A stretch of DNA of 40,908 nt from a virus, in IMG/VR virus record IMGVR_UViG_3300032053_000177, positions 1-40,908 of that record; one strand, written 5' to 3'. Position 1 is the stretch's first letter; each line of letters starts with the position of its first letter. The notes beneath the pieces were generated by a model. That model was not told where the DNA came from and ran no database searches. It worked only from the letters and a program-made list of their open reading frames with translations. This document shows positions 1 through 5,454 of the stretch, piece by piece. Position numbers and translations under genes: made by a program.

Positions 1-177
1 TAATTTTTCTTTTGCTTCATTATAAGAATTAAAAATAAAACCTTCAACCGTATCAACATCTCTATATCCATTAATTTCTCTTACAGTATAAACATCAATA
101 CGATCTTCTTCTCTTTGTCCTACAATTTCACCCTCAAAAATATCATTATAAACAGTATCAACAACCCAAACTGACAT
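1..177 (-). CDS. Hypothetical protein, C terminus outside window
   Basis: Only the first 59 codons are visible; the gene runs off the left edge. It starts with ATG at 177, which shares one base with the TAA stop of the metallophosphoesterase upstream (TAATG junction), so the two are probably translationally coupled. The visible part begins MSVWVVDTVYNDIF and is acidic and rich in beta-forming residues. I recognise no family. Confidence 0.6.
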   Translation of the reverse strand, partial: MSVWVVDTVYNDIFEGEIVGQREEDRIDVYTVREINGYRDVDTVEGFIFNSYNEAKEKL

Positions 178-668
178 TATATAATTTCCTTTTTTATTTG
201 TTCTATTGACACTGGATAAAAATTTTGAACATCTACACCAACATTATATACATTTTTTTGAATTTTAAAAAGTTCGTGAATATGACCGCATAAAAATGTT
301 TTATTTCTATCAATACATGATGCTGCCGGATCATGAACCATAACATATCCTTCTTTTTCCAATGATGTATGAACAGAAACAAAACCCATTTTCACACAAG
401 TAAATGGTCTGAAATCATCATGATTTCCAAGTATAAGATACTTTATTCCCTTTAGTTGACTTACAATTCTGGAGATTTTTCTATAATTATCTTCTTTATC
501 AAGTAATGTAAAATCTCCAATATGATAAACAATATCTTCATCTTTTACAACAGAATTATATCTTTTAATAATTTCATTATTCATCTCAATTGAATCTTTG
601 AATGGTCTTTTACAATATTCAATTATTCTATCATGATAAAAATGTTGATCTGAAGTAAACCAAATCAT
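177..668 (-). CDS. Calcineurin-like metallophosphoesterase
   Basis: A 163-residue protein with the metal-binding motifs of the calcineurin-like phosphoesterase superfamily in order: SDQHF (D-x-H) near residue 6, GDFT, GNHD in the middle, and GHIHE (G-H-x-H) near the C terminus. Proteins of this size and pattern hydrolyse phosphomono- or diesters with two metal ions; the substrate here is unknown. The open frame extends upstream into tRNA-Arg(ACG), but the motif-bearing domain starts at the ATG at 668, so I chose that start. A second phosphoesterase of a different subtype lies at 5455-6105. Confidence 0.85.
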   Translation of the reverse strand: MIWFTSDQHFYHDRIIEYCKRPFKDSIEMNNEIIKRYNSVVKDEDIVYHIGDFTLLDKEDNYRKISRIVSQLKGIKYLILGNHDDFRPFTCVKMGFVSVHTSLEKEGYVMVHDPAASCIDRNKTFLCGHIHELFKIQKNVYNVGVDVQNFYPVSIEQIKKEII

Positions 669-679
669 ATAAACCTTTC

Positions 680-758
680 TGGTACACCCGGCAGGATTTG
701 AACCCGCACGTTTCCTTGGTTCGTAGCCAAGAGCACTTTCCAATTATGCTACGGGTGC
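680..758 (-). tRNA. tRNA-Arg(ACG)
   Basis: A cloverleaf with acceptor GCACCCG/CGGGTGT (G1-U72), anticodon stem CTTGG/CCAAG and loop CTACGAA, giving anticodon ACG. The T-loop is TTCAAAT and the 3' CCA is encoded. It decodes CGN arginine codons, presumably after wobble deamination of A34 by host TadA. Confidence 0.9.
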
Positions 759-767
759 ATTATTCAA

Positions 768-1244
768 TTAAGATGTTTTCGGAGCAAAGGGATCGTCTGT
801 CTGCCAAACTTCTTCTTCAACCTCTACTCTTTTTGTAACAGGTACGGATGGAGAAACAACGGTTTCTGAAAAAACCTTTTCCACTTCTTCTTCAACTTCT
901 TCTTCAACTTCTTCATCTTCTTCCTTTTCAGGAAAACAATTCTCACAAGGTTTTACAACTATATTTCCAACATCATCAAGCGTAACATCTAATTCCGTAT
1001 CACACTTTTCACAATAAAATGCTTTATCTTCGGTTATACAGTTTTGACACGGCGTGACCTTGATCTTGATATCATTGAAACTGACCTCAAGTTCTCCTTC
1101 AAGCTCTTCTGAACATACATCACAAAACATCGGAATTGTCAATCCCATTTTCTTTTCTCCTTCTTCCTTTTCATCTTCTTTTTTATCTTTCTTATCGTCT
1201 TCATCTACTACATTCACAGGATAATGAACATTATAATTTCTCAT
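768..1244 (-). CDS. Acidic protein with two tandem four-cysteine zinc modules
   Basis: 158 residues. The middle holds two similar copies of a C-x2-C ... C-x2-C module (Cys41/44/66/69 and Cys78/81/100/103), each about 30 residues with matching spacing, so the gene probably arose by internal duplication of a zinc-ribbon-like unit. The N-terminal 32 residues and the C-terminal third are strongly acidic (Glu/Asp/Lys runs) and probably disordered. The ATG at 1244 follows AAAGGAATTAT. The gene sits between two tRNA genes and probably shares their transcript. Function is unknown; a protein- or RNA-binding adaptor is possible but not shown. Confidence 0.7.
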   Translation of the reverse strand: MRNYNVHYPVNVVDEDDKKDKKEDEKEEGEKKMGLTIPMFCDVCSEELEGELEVSFNDIKIKVTPCQNCITEDKAFYCEKCDTELDVTLDDVGNIVVKPCENCFPEKEEDEEVEEEVEEEVEKVFSETVVSPSVPVTKRVEVEEEVWQTDDPFAPKTS

Positions 1245-1258
1245 ATAATTCCTTTCTT

Positions 1259-1333
1259 TGGTATCCCCGTTGGGAGTCTAACCCAAATCACCGGCTTAGG
1301 AGGCCAGTATAATATACATTATACGACAGGGAC
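1259..1333 (-). tRNA. tRNA-Arg(CCT)
   Basis: Acceptor GTCCCTG/CGGGGAT and anticodon stem CTGGC/GCCGG with loop CTCCTAA give anticodon CCT, reading AGG. CCA is encoded. The D-arm is a GTAT/ATAC hairpin whose loop lacks the usual GG dinucleotide that contacts the T-loop, which is unusual. Confidence 0.85.
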
Positions 1334-1380
1334 AAAATTCTTATTATAATAATAACATAATTTTCACTAATTGTAAACTA

Positions 1381-1458
1381 TGGTGGCCCGGAGGAGGTTC
1401 GAACTCCCATCATCCAATTACGGGAAACTTGTTTAGAAGACAAGACCGATACCGGGCT
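1381..1458 (-). tRNA. Aberrant tRNA-like gene, anticodon TCT (Arg), no D-arm
   Basis: The acceptor (AGCCCGG/CCGGGCC, A1-C72 mismatch), T-arm (loop TTCGAAC) and encoded CCA are clear. An anticodon arm CTTGT-CTTCTAA-ACAAG gives TCT. Only 7 bases separate the acceptor from the anticodon stem, so there is no D-arm, while the variable region is 19 bases and can form a short TCC/GGA hairpin. It may be a degenerate or highly unusual tRNA. Confidence 0.65.
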
Positions 1459-1486
1459 ATAATATATAGATATTATTATCAAATGA

Positions 1487-1563
1487 TGGCTGAGGGGGGT
1501 GGGTTCGAACCACCAAATCTGTTGGGTCAAAGCCAACCGTCCTGCCTATTGAACGACCCCTCA
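1487..1563 (-). tRNA. tRNA-Gln(TTG)
   Basis: Acceptor TGAGGGG/CCCCTCA with discriminator G and encoded CCA; anticodon stem GTTGG/CCAAC with loop CTTTGAC, anticodon TTG. The U1-A72 pair is typical of glutamine tRNAs. Confidence 0.92.
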
Positions 1564-1567
1564 ATAA

Positions 1568-1879
1568 TTATTCATCAACATGCTCCAGAATTATTTTTTT
1601 CTTGAATCCACCATTCTTATTATATTTCAATTTTCTTTGTCTTTCAATTGCTTGATCATCAAGATAAAAATATTCAAGATACTCATAAAATACTTCAATC
1701 AAATCAGCGAGTTCATCAATTGTTCGAACCTTCTTGAATTCTTCAAACTCTTCAATAAATTTATTGTCCAGAGCAACAAGAAAATCATAACCCTCTACTC
1801 TATGAATAGAACATTTTTTTCCACTCTGTTCAATAATTTCTGGAATACGATCACGAACAAGTTTATTATATATTTTCAT
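1568..1879 (-). CDS. MazG-like / phosphoribosyl-ATP pyrophosphohydrolase-like protein
   Basis: 103 residues starting MKIYNKLVRDRIPEII. KLVRDRIPEII is the hallmark of the small house-cleaning nucleotide pyrophosphohydrolases related to MazG and HisE (all-alpha NTP pyrophosphatase fold). The acidic helix FIEEFEEF followed by DELADLIEVF supplies the E-x2-E ... E-x2-D type metal ligands. Family members hydrolyse (d)NTPs to NMP plus pyrophosphate; here the role could be control of nucleotides or alarmones during infection (inference). The frame is open further upstream into tRNA-Gln(CTG), but the conserved start is the ATG at 1879. Confidence 0.85.
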   Translation of the reverse strand: MKIYNKLVRDRIPEIIEQSGKKCSIHRVEGYDFLVALDNKFIEEFEEFKKVRTIDELADLIEVFYEYLEYFYLDDQAIERQRKLKYNKNGGFKKKIILEHVDE

Positions 1880-1885
1880 AATCTT

Positions 1886-1959
1886 TGGCTGAGGGGGAAA
1901 GAGTTGAACTCTCATTCGTAGGGTCAGAGCCTACTGTCCTACCGTTGAACGACCCCCCA
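1886..1959 (-). tRNA. tRNA-Gln(CTG)
   Basis: Acceptor TGGGGGG/CCCCTCA with G73 and encoded CCA; anticodon stem GTAGG/CCTAC with loop CTCTGAC, anticodon CTG. It is closely similar to tRNA-Gln(TTG) at 1487-1563, so the pair probably arose by duplication. Confidence 0.92.
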
Positions 1960-1966
1960 AAAATTT

Positions 1967-2043
1967 TGGTAGCGGTGGAGAGATTCGAACTCTCATAACT
2001 TGGTTTCTAAGACCAATATGTATGCCAATTCCATCACACCGCC
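1967..2043 (-). tRNA. tRNA-Leu(TAG) with a short variable loop
   Basis: Acceptor GGCGGTG/CACCGCT, encoded CCA, anticodon stem TTGGT/ACCAA with loop CTTAGAA, anticodon TAG (reads CUA). Bacterial leucine tRNAs normally have a long class II variable arm; this one has only 5 bases (GTTAT), so charging by host LeuRS is uncertain. Confidence 0.85.
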
Positions 2044-2047
2044 AAAA

Positions 2048-2122
2048 CTAATCTTTATTTCTTAACACAATAATAAAATATATAACTAAAATAATAATTG
2101 CTATTACAAAATATAATCTCAT
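2048..2122 (-). CDS. Possible 24-residue single-span membrane peptide
   Basis: A short frame between two tRNA genes encodes a peptide with one hydrophobic helix (VIAIIILVIYFIIVL) flanked by MRLY and the charged end RNKD. AGGAAAAG precedes the ATG at good spacing and overlaps the 3' CCA end of tRNA-Glu(CTC). Hydrophobic character and the ribosome site support it, but frames this short occur by chance in AT-rich DNA. Confidence 0.4.
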   Translation of the reverse strand: MRLYFVIAIIILVIYFIIVLRNKD

Positions 2123-2129
2123 CTTTTCC

Positions 2130-2204
2130 TGGTGAACATACGGAGAATCGAACTCCGATTTTAACTTTGAGAGAGTTATGTTCTTCCAATTAAACTATAC
2201 GTTC
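2130..2204 (-). tRNA. tRNA-Glu(CTC)
   Basis: Acceptor GAACGTA/TATGTTC with A73 and encoded CCA; anticodon stem TAACT/AGTTA with loop CTCTCAA, anticodon CTC. The D-arm GTTT...GAAC and T-loop TTCGATT are normal. Confidence 0.9.
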
Positions 2205-2210
2205 AAATTT

Positions 2211-2284
2211 TGGTAGACCCACTCTGAATCGAACAGAGGTCTTTCGCTAATCGGGCGAAGGTAATTCCATTATACGATGGGTCC
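2211..2284 (-). tRNA. tRNA-Ile(GAT), odd anticodon loop
   Basis: Acceptor GGACCCA/TGGGTCT, encoded CCA, anticodon stem TTCGC/GCGAA and loop CCGATTA, read as anticodon GAT. Position 33 is C instead of the near-universal U, and position 37 is U instead of a purine, so function or identity is uncertain. Confidence 0.75.
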
Positions 2285-2290
2285 ATATTT

Positions 2291-2367
2291 TGGTGCTCCC
2301 AGTCAGAATTGAACTGACATTTCCAGATTGAAGGTCTGATTGCCTACCATTTAGCAATGATGGGAGC
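2291..2367 (-). tRNA. tRNA-Glu(TTC)
   Basis: Acceptor GCTCCCA/TGGGAGC with A73 and encoded CCA; anticodon stem TCAGA/TCTGG with loop CCTTCAA, anticodon TTC. Position 33 is C rather than U. Its 5' 24 bases overlap the 3' end of the homing endonuclease gene upstream. Confidence 0.85.
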
Positions 2368-3048
2368 ATATAAACTTTCTAATCGTAAAATATTATATTT
2401 TTCTTTTACATAATCAATCATATATTTTATATCTCTAAGATATAAAACTTTTATAACATATCCTTGATCTATCACCGATTGCGTTTTAAAGTCAACTTTT
2501 TCTTGCCAATATCCTTTTATTTCATATATAACATTATCAATTTCAAAATCAGGAAAATATTTCAATCTCTTTCCTTTATATTCATATTCAAAAATTTTAT
2601 TACATCTTTTTATATTATAACTATTATCCAAATTCCAAATCAAAAAAGCAAGTTCATATGTAGAATGACAATATATATTTTTATAATATCCACCATTACA
2701 TCTTCCTGAACCTATTCTAAAACCACCCATTCCACCTTTTCTATACTTACAATATTTATCGTTGTTATAGCACTCTTTTGAACAATATATTTTCTTATTT
2801 TCAGAAACCCAACATTCAAATTCTTTTTTACATATAGGACATTTCTTTATTATCTTTTTTCCATAATTTCTACTTCTATTTTCTGCTAAAACTTTTTCTG
2901 AATTTTTTGCCGATATACTTATTTTTCTTTTTATTTCATCAGTTTTTATTGATGAAAATCTTCTCGCACATAATTTACTACAAAAATTACCATTTGATTC
3001 TTTGCTATACTTTTCAAAAAACTCATTTCCGCATTTTTTACATATCAT
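2344..3048 (-). CDS. Free-standing homing endonuclease, PD-(D/E)XK-like, with zinc fingers
   Basis: 234 residues. The N terminus holds two Cys4-type zinc fingers (CKKCGNEF...CSKLC and CPICKKEF...CSKEC) separated by a Lys-rich segment resembling NUMOD-type DNA-binding repeats. The C-terminal half has a conserved Glu in a helix (STYELAFLIW), then YFPDFEI and IYEIKGYW, matching the E...PD...E-x-K core of PD-(D/E)XK nucleases. The start is the ATG at 3048, eight bases after AGGAGG; a GTG six bases upstream is too close to that site. The gene is wedged inside the tRNA array, and its last 23 bases plus stop lie within tRNA-Glu(TTC). It probably spreads between phage tRNA regions (inference). Confidence 0.75.
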   Translation of the reverse strand: MICKKCGNEFFEKYSKESNGNFCSKLCARRFSSIKTDEIKRKISISAKNSEKVLAENRSRNYGKKIIKKCPICKKEFECWVSENKKIYCSKECYNNDKYCKYRKGGMGGFRIGSGRCNGGYYKNIYCHSTYELAFLIWNLDNSYNIKRCNKIFEYEYKGKRLKYFPDFEIDNVIYEIKGYWQEKVDFKTQSVIDQGYVIKVLYLRDIKYMIDYVKEKYNILRLESLYAPIIAKW

Positions 3049-3131
3049 AAACACATCCTCCTATTTGTATTTATGATTTGAACCCAGAATTTTCATAATG
3101 ATTATTTTTGTCTTATAAATTATAATATTTT

Positions 3132-3209
3132 TGGGCGGGGCGAAGAGAATCGAACTCTCATAAACTCGGTCCCAAGCCGAGTGGGCAGCCAATTTACCCG
3201 CACACCCCG
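3132..3209 (-). tRNA. tRNA-Pro(TGG)
   Basis: Acceptor CGGGGTG/CGCCCCG (C1-G72, typical of proline), C73 and encoded CCA; anticodon stem CTCGG/CCGAG with loop CTTGGGA, anticodon TGG. Confidence 0.92.
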
Positions 3210-3216
3210 AAATTTT

Positions 3217-3591
3217 TTATTTTTCTATTTTCTTTCTTTTCTTTATAAACATTTTATTCATTTTTAAAATATATTTACTTACAAGTTTATTTCTTCTATC
3301 AGTGATGATCTTTATATCGTAAATTTCAGCATTCCCTGTATTTGGACAATTATCTTCTCTGTTATTCCAGGCATTATCAGTAAGAGACATAACCAAAATC
3401 TTTCTATAATCTCTTGTATGAGTATCCCAAACTATACATTTTTCAGAATCATAAAACATATTAAATGTACTTGACAATATACATTTATTACAGAAAACCA
3501 TAATTTCTTTTCTGCTTGTATTATAATCTCCCAAATGCATTGGAAGCATTGTTCCACATATCTCACATGGCTTTGAAAGTATATCACACAT
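3217..3591 (-). CDS. Hypothetical zinc-ribbon protein
   Basis: 124 residues. The N-terminal third has PCEICG (C-x2-C) and FCNKC (C-x2-C) about 25 residues apart, a zinc-ribbon arrangement. The rest is a mixed alpha/beta segment ending in a strongly basic tail (MNKMFIKKRKKIEK). The ATG at 3591 follows AAGAGAAC. It lies between tRNA-Pro and tRNA-Ala and is probably co-transcribed with them. No family recognised; nucleic-acid binding is suggested only by the ribbon and basic tail. Confidence 0.65.
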   Translation of the reverse strand: MCDILSKPCEICGTMLPMHLGDYNTSRKEIMVFCNKCILSSTFNMFYDSEKCIVWDTHTRDYRKILVMSLTDNAWNNREDNCPNTGNAEIYDIKIITDRRNKLVSKYILKMNKMFIKKRKKIEK

Positions 3592-3612
3592 AAATGTTCT
3601 CTTATAAAAATT

Positions 3613-3687
3613 TGGTGGAGCGCCGGGGATTTGAACCCCGAAAAATGCGGTGCAAGCGCATTATGATCCCAGTTTCATCAGCACCCC
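3613..3687 (-). tRNA. tRNA-Ala(TGC)
   Basis: Acceptor GGGGTGC/GCGCTCC with A73 and encoded CCA; anticodon stem ATGCG/CGCAT with loop CTTGCAC, anticodon TGC. The G3-U70 pair that defines alanine identity is present. Confidence 0.93.
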
Positions 3688-3699
3688 ATATTAAATTTT

Positions 3700-3774
3700 T
3701 GGTAGGACCGGAAGGGCTCGAACCTTCAACTGGCGGGTTAAAAGCCCGCTGTGATTCCATTTCACCACGATCCC
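3700..3774 (-). tRNA. tRNA-Lys(TTT)
   Basis: Acceptor GGGATCG/CGGTCCT with A73 and encoded CCA; anticodon stem GCGGG/CCCGC with loop CTTTTAA, anticodon TTT. Confidence 0.93.
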
Positions 3775-3782
3775 AAAATCAT

Positions 3783-3865
3783 TGGCTCTGGTGGGAGGAC
3801 TCGAACCTCCATATTAATTCCACTTGATTAACAGTCAAGTCGCCTACCAATTAGCGTACACCAGA
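3783..3865 (-). tRNA. tRNA-Asn(GTT)
   Basis: Acceptor TCTGGTG/CACCAGA with G73 and encoded CCA; anticodon stem CTTGA/TCAAG with loop CTGTTAA, anticodon GTT. The variable region is about 12 bases, longer than the usual 5 for an asparagine tRNA. Confidence 0.9.
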
Positions 3866-3872
3866 ATAAACT

Positions 3873-3956
3873 TGGTGGGGATGAGTAGAATTGAACTACC
3901 ATGCTTTCGCAACGAGTTTACAGCCCGCTGGACTCACCACACTGTCCAACATCCCC
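3873..3956 (-). tRNA. tRNA-Tyr(GTA)
   Basis: Acceptor GGGGATG/CATCCCC with A73 and encoded CCA; anticodon loop CTGTAAA, anticodon GTA. A class II variable arm (TGC-GAAA-GCA) is present, as expected for bacterial tRNA-Tyr. Confidence 0.93.
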
Positions 3957-3957
3957 A

Positions 3958-4137
3958 TTAACTTTTCTTTATTGTCCTTGACGCTTTCTTAAATTTAAAA
4001 AAAGCCGTCTTCGGTAATTCAGGATGCTCTTTCATTTTCCCTTTTCGATATGCGAGAGTAAATTTTTCCCAATCTTCTCCTACAATACCTAATTCTTTTG
4101 CAACCGATTTCCTATCAGGACATAACATTGAACCCAT
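3958..4137 (-). CDS. Small basic hypothetical protein
   Basis: 59 residues, Lys-rich, starting MGSMLCPDRKSVAKEL and ending KKASRTIKKS. The ATG at 4137 is preceded by AAGGAG at 6 bases; the longer frame upstream would run through tRNA-Thr and is not credible. The stop lies one base from the 5' end of tRNA-Tyr. No family recognised. Confidence 0.6.
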   Translation of the reverse strand: MGSMLCPDRKSVAKELGIVGEDWEKFTLAYRKGKMKEHPELPKTAFFKFKKASRTIKKS

Positions 4138-4155
4138 AACATTCTCCTTAATTTT

Positions 4156-4230
4156 TGGAGCCCCCAGACGGATTCGAACCGCCATCTAATGGGTACAGGC
4201 CATTTGTTCTTCCGATTGAACTATGAGGGC
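4156..4230 (-). tRNA. tRNA-Thr(TGT)
   Basis: Acceptor GCCCTCA/TGGGGGC with U73 and encoded CCA; anticodon stem AATGG/CCATT with loop CCTGTAC, anticodon TGT. Position 33 is C rather than U, the third such case in the array. Confidence 0.87.
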
Positions 4231-4236
4231 TAAACC

Positions 4237-4313
4237 TGGTTGCGGGTGAGAGATTTGAACTCTCGATATCATGCTTATGAGGCATGTGTCTTAGACCACT
4301 GGACGAACCCGCT
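4237..4313 (-). tRNA. tRNA-Met or tRNA-Ile2 (CAT)
   Basis: Acceptor AGCGGGT/ACCCGCA with an A1-A72 mismatch, A73 and encoded CCA; anticodon stem CATGC/GCATG with loop CTCATAA, anticodon CAT. The three G-C pairs of an initiator anticodon stem are absent, so it is either elongator Met or a lysidine-modified Ile2 tRNA; sequence alone does not decide. Confidence 0.85.
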
Positions 4314-4322
4314 ATATTATTA

Positions 4323-4544
4323 CTATCCAATCTCTTTACTTATTTCAGGGGAAAATCCCCCTAACTCTTGAAACCTTTCAACTATCCTACTTAAAATTTT
4401 TGATTCTTTTTCTAACGCATCTTGAAATTTTTGAGTATATTTTTTATCAATACTATTCCATCCAGGTGACGGTAAAAATCTATACCATCTTGCTAATTGA
4501 ACCCTATCCGCAAATTCAACTTCTTCGATTTTAGGATAATTCAT
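4323..4544 (-). CDS. Conserved-type small phage protein, function unknown
   Basis: 73 residues: MNYPKIEEVEFADRVQLARW followed by YRFLPSPGWNSIDKK and a C-terminal helix. From memory this pattern (ARWYRFLPSPG) recurs in small proteins of large tailed phages, but I know no function. The start ATG directly follows the TAA of the upstream gene with no gap, so translation is probably coupled. It is helical and contains no membrane segment. Confidence 0.65.
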   Translation of the reverse strand: MNYPKIEEVEFADRVQLARWYRFLPSPGWNSIDKKYTQKFQDALEKESKILSRIVERFQELGGFSPEISKEIG

Positions 4545-4802
4545 TTACTTCCCTTTGTATAAATTTTTTATAGTATAAAGCATACCCTTTAAAGTTTTCT
4601 TCATAATGTTACGAACAATAATATTTCCATCGTCCCAAAAAAGAATATAATCTTCATTTTCCGCATATACACCCCAAAGAAGATCATTTTTTTGAAAAAG
4701 ATTTACAGATTCTCCGTCAGGGGAAACATCCATATATTGAATACCATTCTTTTTTAGAGAATTTACTAAACGCTGTATCTTGATAGTTTCAAAATTTGAC
4801 AT
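4545..4802 (-). CDS. Small hypothetical protein
   Basis: 85 residues, starting MSNFETIKIQRLVNSLKK. A beta-rich centre (LLWGVYAENEDYILFWDDG) is flanked by Lys-rich helices. The start follows AAAAAAGGAAAATGTT. It abuts the next gene (TAA then ATG) and lies directly downstream of tRNA-Asp, so it belongs to the tRNA transcript starting near 5034. No family recognised. Confidence 0.6.
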   Translation of the reverse strand: MSNFETIKIQRLVNSLKKNGIQYMDVSPDGESVNLFQKNDLLWGVYAENEDYILFWDDGNIIVRNIMKKTLKGMLYTIKNLYKGK

Positions 4803-4820
4803 AACATTTTCCTTTTTTTA

Positions 4821-4896
4821 TGGCGGTGTCAACGGGATTTGAACCCGCATCTTCCTGATCGACAGTCAAGTGTTTTTCCAGTTAAACTATAACACC
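4821..4896 (-). tRNA. tRNA-Asp(GTC)
   Basis: Acceptor GGTGTTA/TGACACC with G73 (an aspartate identity base) and encoded CCA; anticodon stem CTTGA/TCAGG with loop CTGTCGA, anticodon GTC. It is the first tRNA after the structured leader at 4905-5014. Confidence 0.93.
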
Positions 4897-4904
4897 GAAA
4901 TTGA

Positions 4905-5014
4905 TTGGGTATTCTCCTTGGATATTATCCGTATCCAGAAAAATTGCTTCATTTATTCCCGCATGGCGCCTTCAAGGAATTGTGTCTAACAGTTCCGTAT
5001 TCCAGAACACCCAA
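4905..5014 (-). ncRNA. Structured RNA at head of tRNA transcript
   Basis: A 110-base non-coding stretch closed by an 11-bp helix (TTGGGTGTTCT with AGAATACCCAA, one G-U pair). It also contains a hairpin TGGATA-CGGATAA-TATCCA and CCTTGAAGG and GGCGCC elements. It lies between a consensus promoter and tRNA-Asp and has no credible reading frame. T4 also co-transcribes small stable RNAs (RNA C and RNA D) with its tRNAs, so this may be an analogous species. It does not fold as a tRNA. Confidence 0.55.
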
Positions 5015-5040
5015 AATCTTTTCTCATCAAATTATATCTT

Positions 5041-5069
5041 ATTATATCAGATATCAAACAACTTGTCAA
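5041..5069 (-). promoter_or_regulatory. Consensus sigma70 promoter for tRNA array
   Basis: TTGACA (5069-5064), 17-base spacer, TATAAT (5046-5041), reading left. It matches the bacterial consensus perfectly and would start RNA near 5034, upstream of the structured RNA and tRNA-Asp. It is the strongest promoter seen in the window. Confidence 0.85.
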
Positions 5070-5113
5070 GAGAAATCTTTCATAATAATATCAATAACTT
5101 ATACCATAAACAA

Positions 5114-5154
5114 AAAACCCCGAAGAACTTTTTCTACTATTCCTTCGGGGTTTT
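5114..5154 (-). terminator. Rho-independent terminator
   Basis: A 12-bp inverted repeat AAAACCCCGAAG / CTTCGGGGTTTT with a 17-base loop and a T run on the minus strand after the stem. It ends transcription of the gene at 5178-5408 and insulates the tRNA promoter. The A/T flanks make it potentially bidirectional. Confidence 0.85.
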
Positions 5155-5177
5155 CCTCATTTATCGTTTGGGGAATT

Positions 5178-5408
5178 TTATTTTTCTCCCCCCTCTGGAA
5201 TATCATGTCTATGTGTTTGTTCTGGTTTCGCCGGCACTCTTACCATCTTTGTGCAATCGGCTAAGAGCGCAAAATCTCCCTCCAAGTTATTATAATTATA
5301 AAGTGTTTGACAAATCATTTGAATTTGGTTCCTAAAACTCATAATATTTTCTGTAAGTTTCAATAAATTATCTTTCGTTTTTTCATCAATTACAATTTCG
5401 TCTACCAT
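5178..5408 (-). CDS. Small hypothetical protein, helical
   Basis: 76 residues: MVDEIVIDEKTKDNLLKL, then a long amphipathic helix, ending PAKPEQTHRHDIPEGGEK. It has its own promoter (5415-5443) and terminator (5114-5154), so it is a one-gene transcription unit, unusual here. The ATG at 5408 follows AGGATAATAAT. No family recognised. Confidence 0.6.
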   Translation of the reverse strand: MVDEIVIDEKTKDNLLKLTENIMSFRNQIQMICQTLYNYNNLEGDFALLADCTKMVRVPAKPEQTHRHDIPEGGEK

Positions 5409-5414
5409 ATTATT

Positions 5415-5443
5415 ATCCTATCATACTTATTTATAAAAGTAAA
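5415..5443 (-). promoter_or_regulatory. Promoter, TTTACT-17-TAGGAT
   Basis: A TTTACA-class promoter reading left: TTTACT at 5443-5438, 17-base spacer, TAGGAT at 5420-5415. It drives the gene at 5178-5408. The -10 box is weaker than others in the window, and the RNA would start very close to the ATG. Confidence 0.6.
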
Positions 5444-5454
5444 CATCCTTTTTT

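Noticed and set aside
3060-3131. A T-arm-like stretch (GGGTTCAAATC on the minus strand) near 3074-3090 suggesting another tRNA
   Set aside because: No matching acceptor, anticodon arm or CCA surrounds it; at most a remnant.
3594-3827. Plus-strand frames across several tRNA genes (for example 3594-3827), and minus frames such as 4148-4330
   Set aside because: They are translations of tRNA genes (RRGFEPR-like T-arm peptides) and not proteins.
4901-5335. Plus-strand open frames of 119-144 codons over the tRNA leader and terminator
   Set aside because: They run through the promoter, the structured RNA and the terminator, have no ribosome site, and oppose a supported minus-strand unit.
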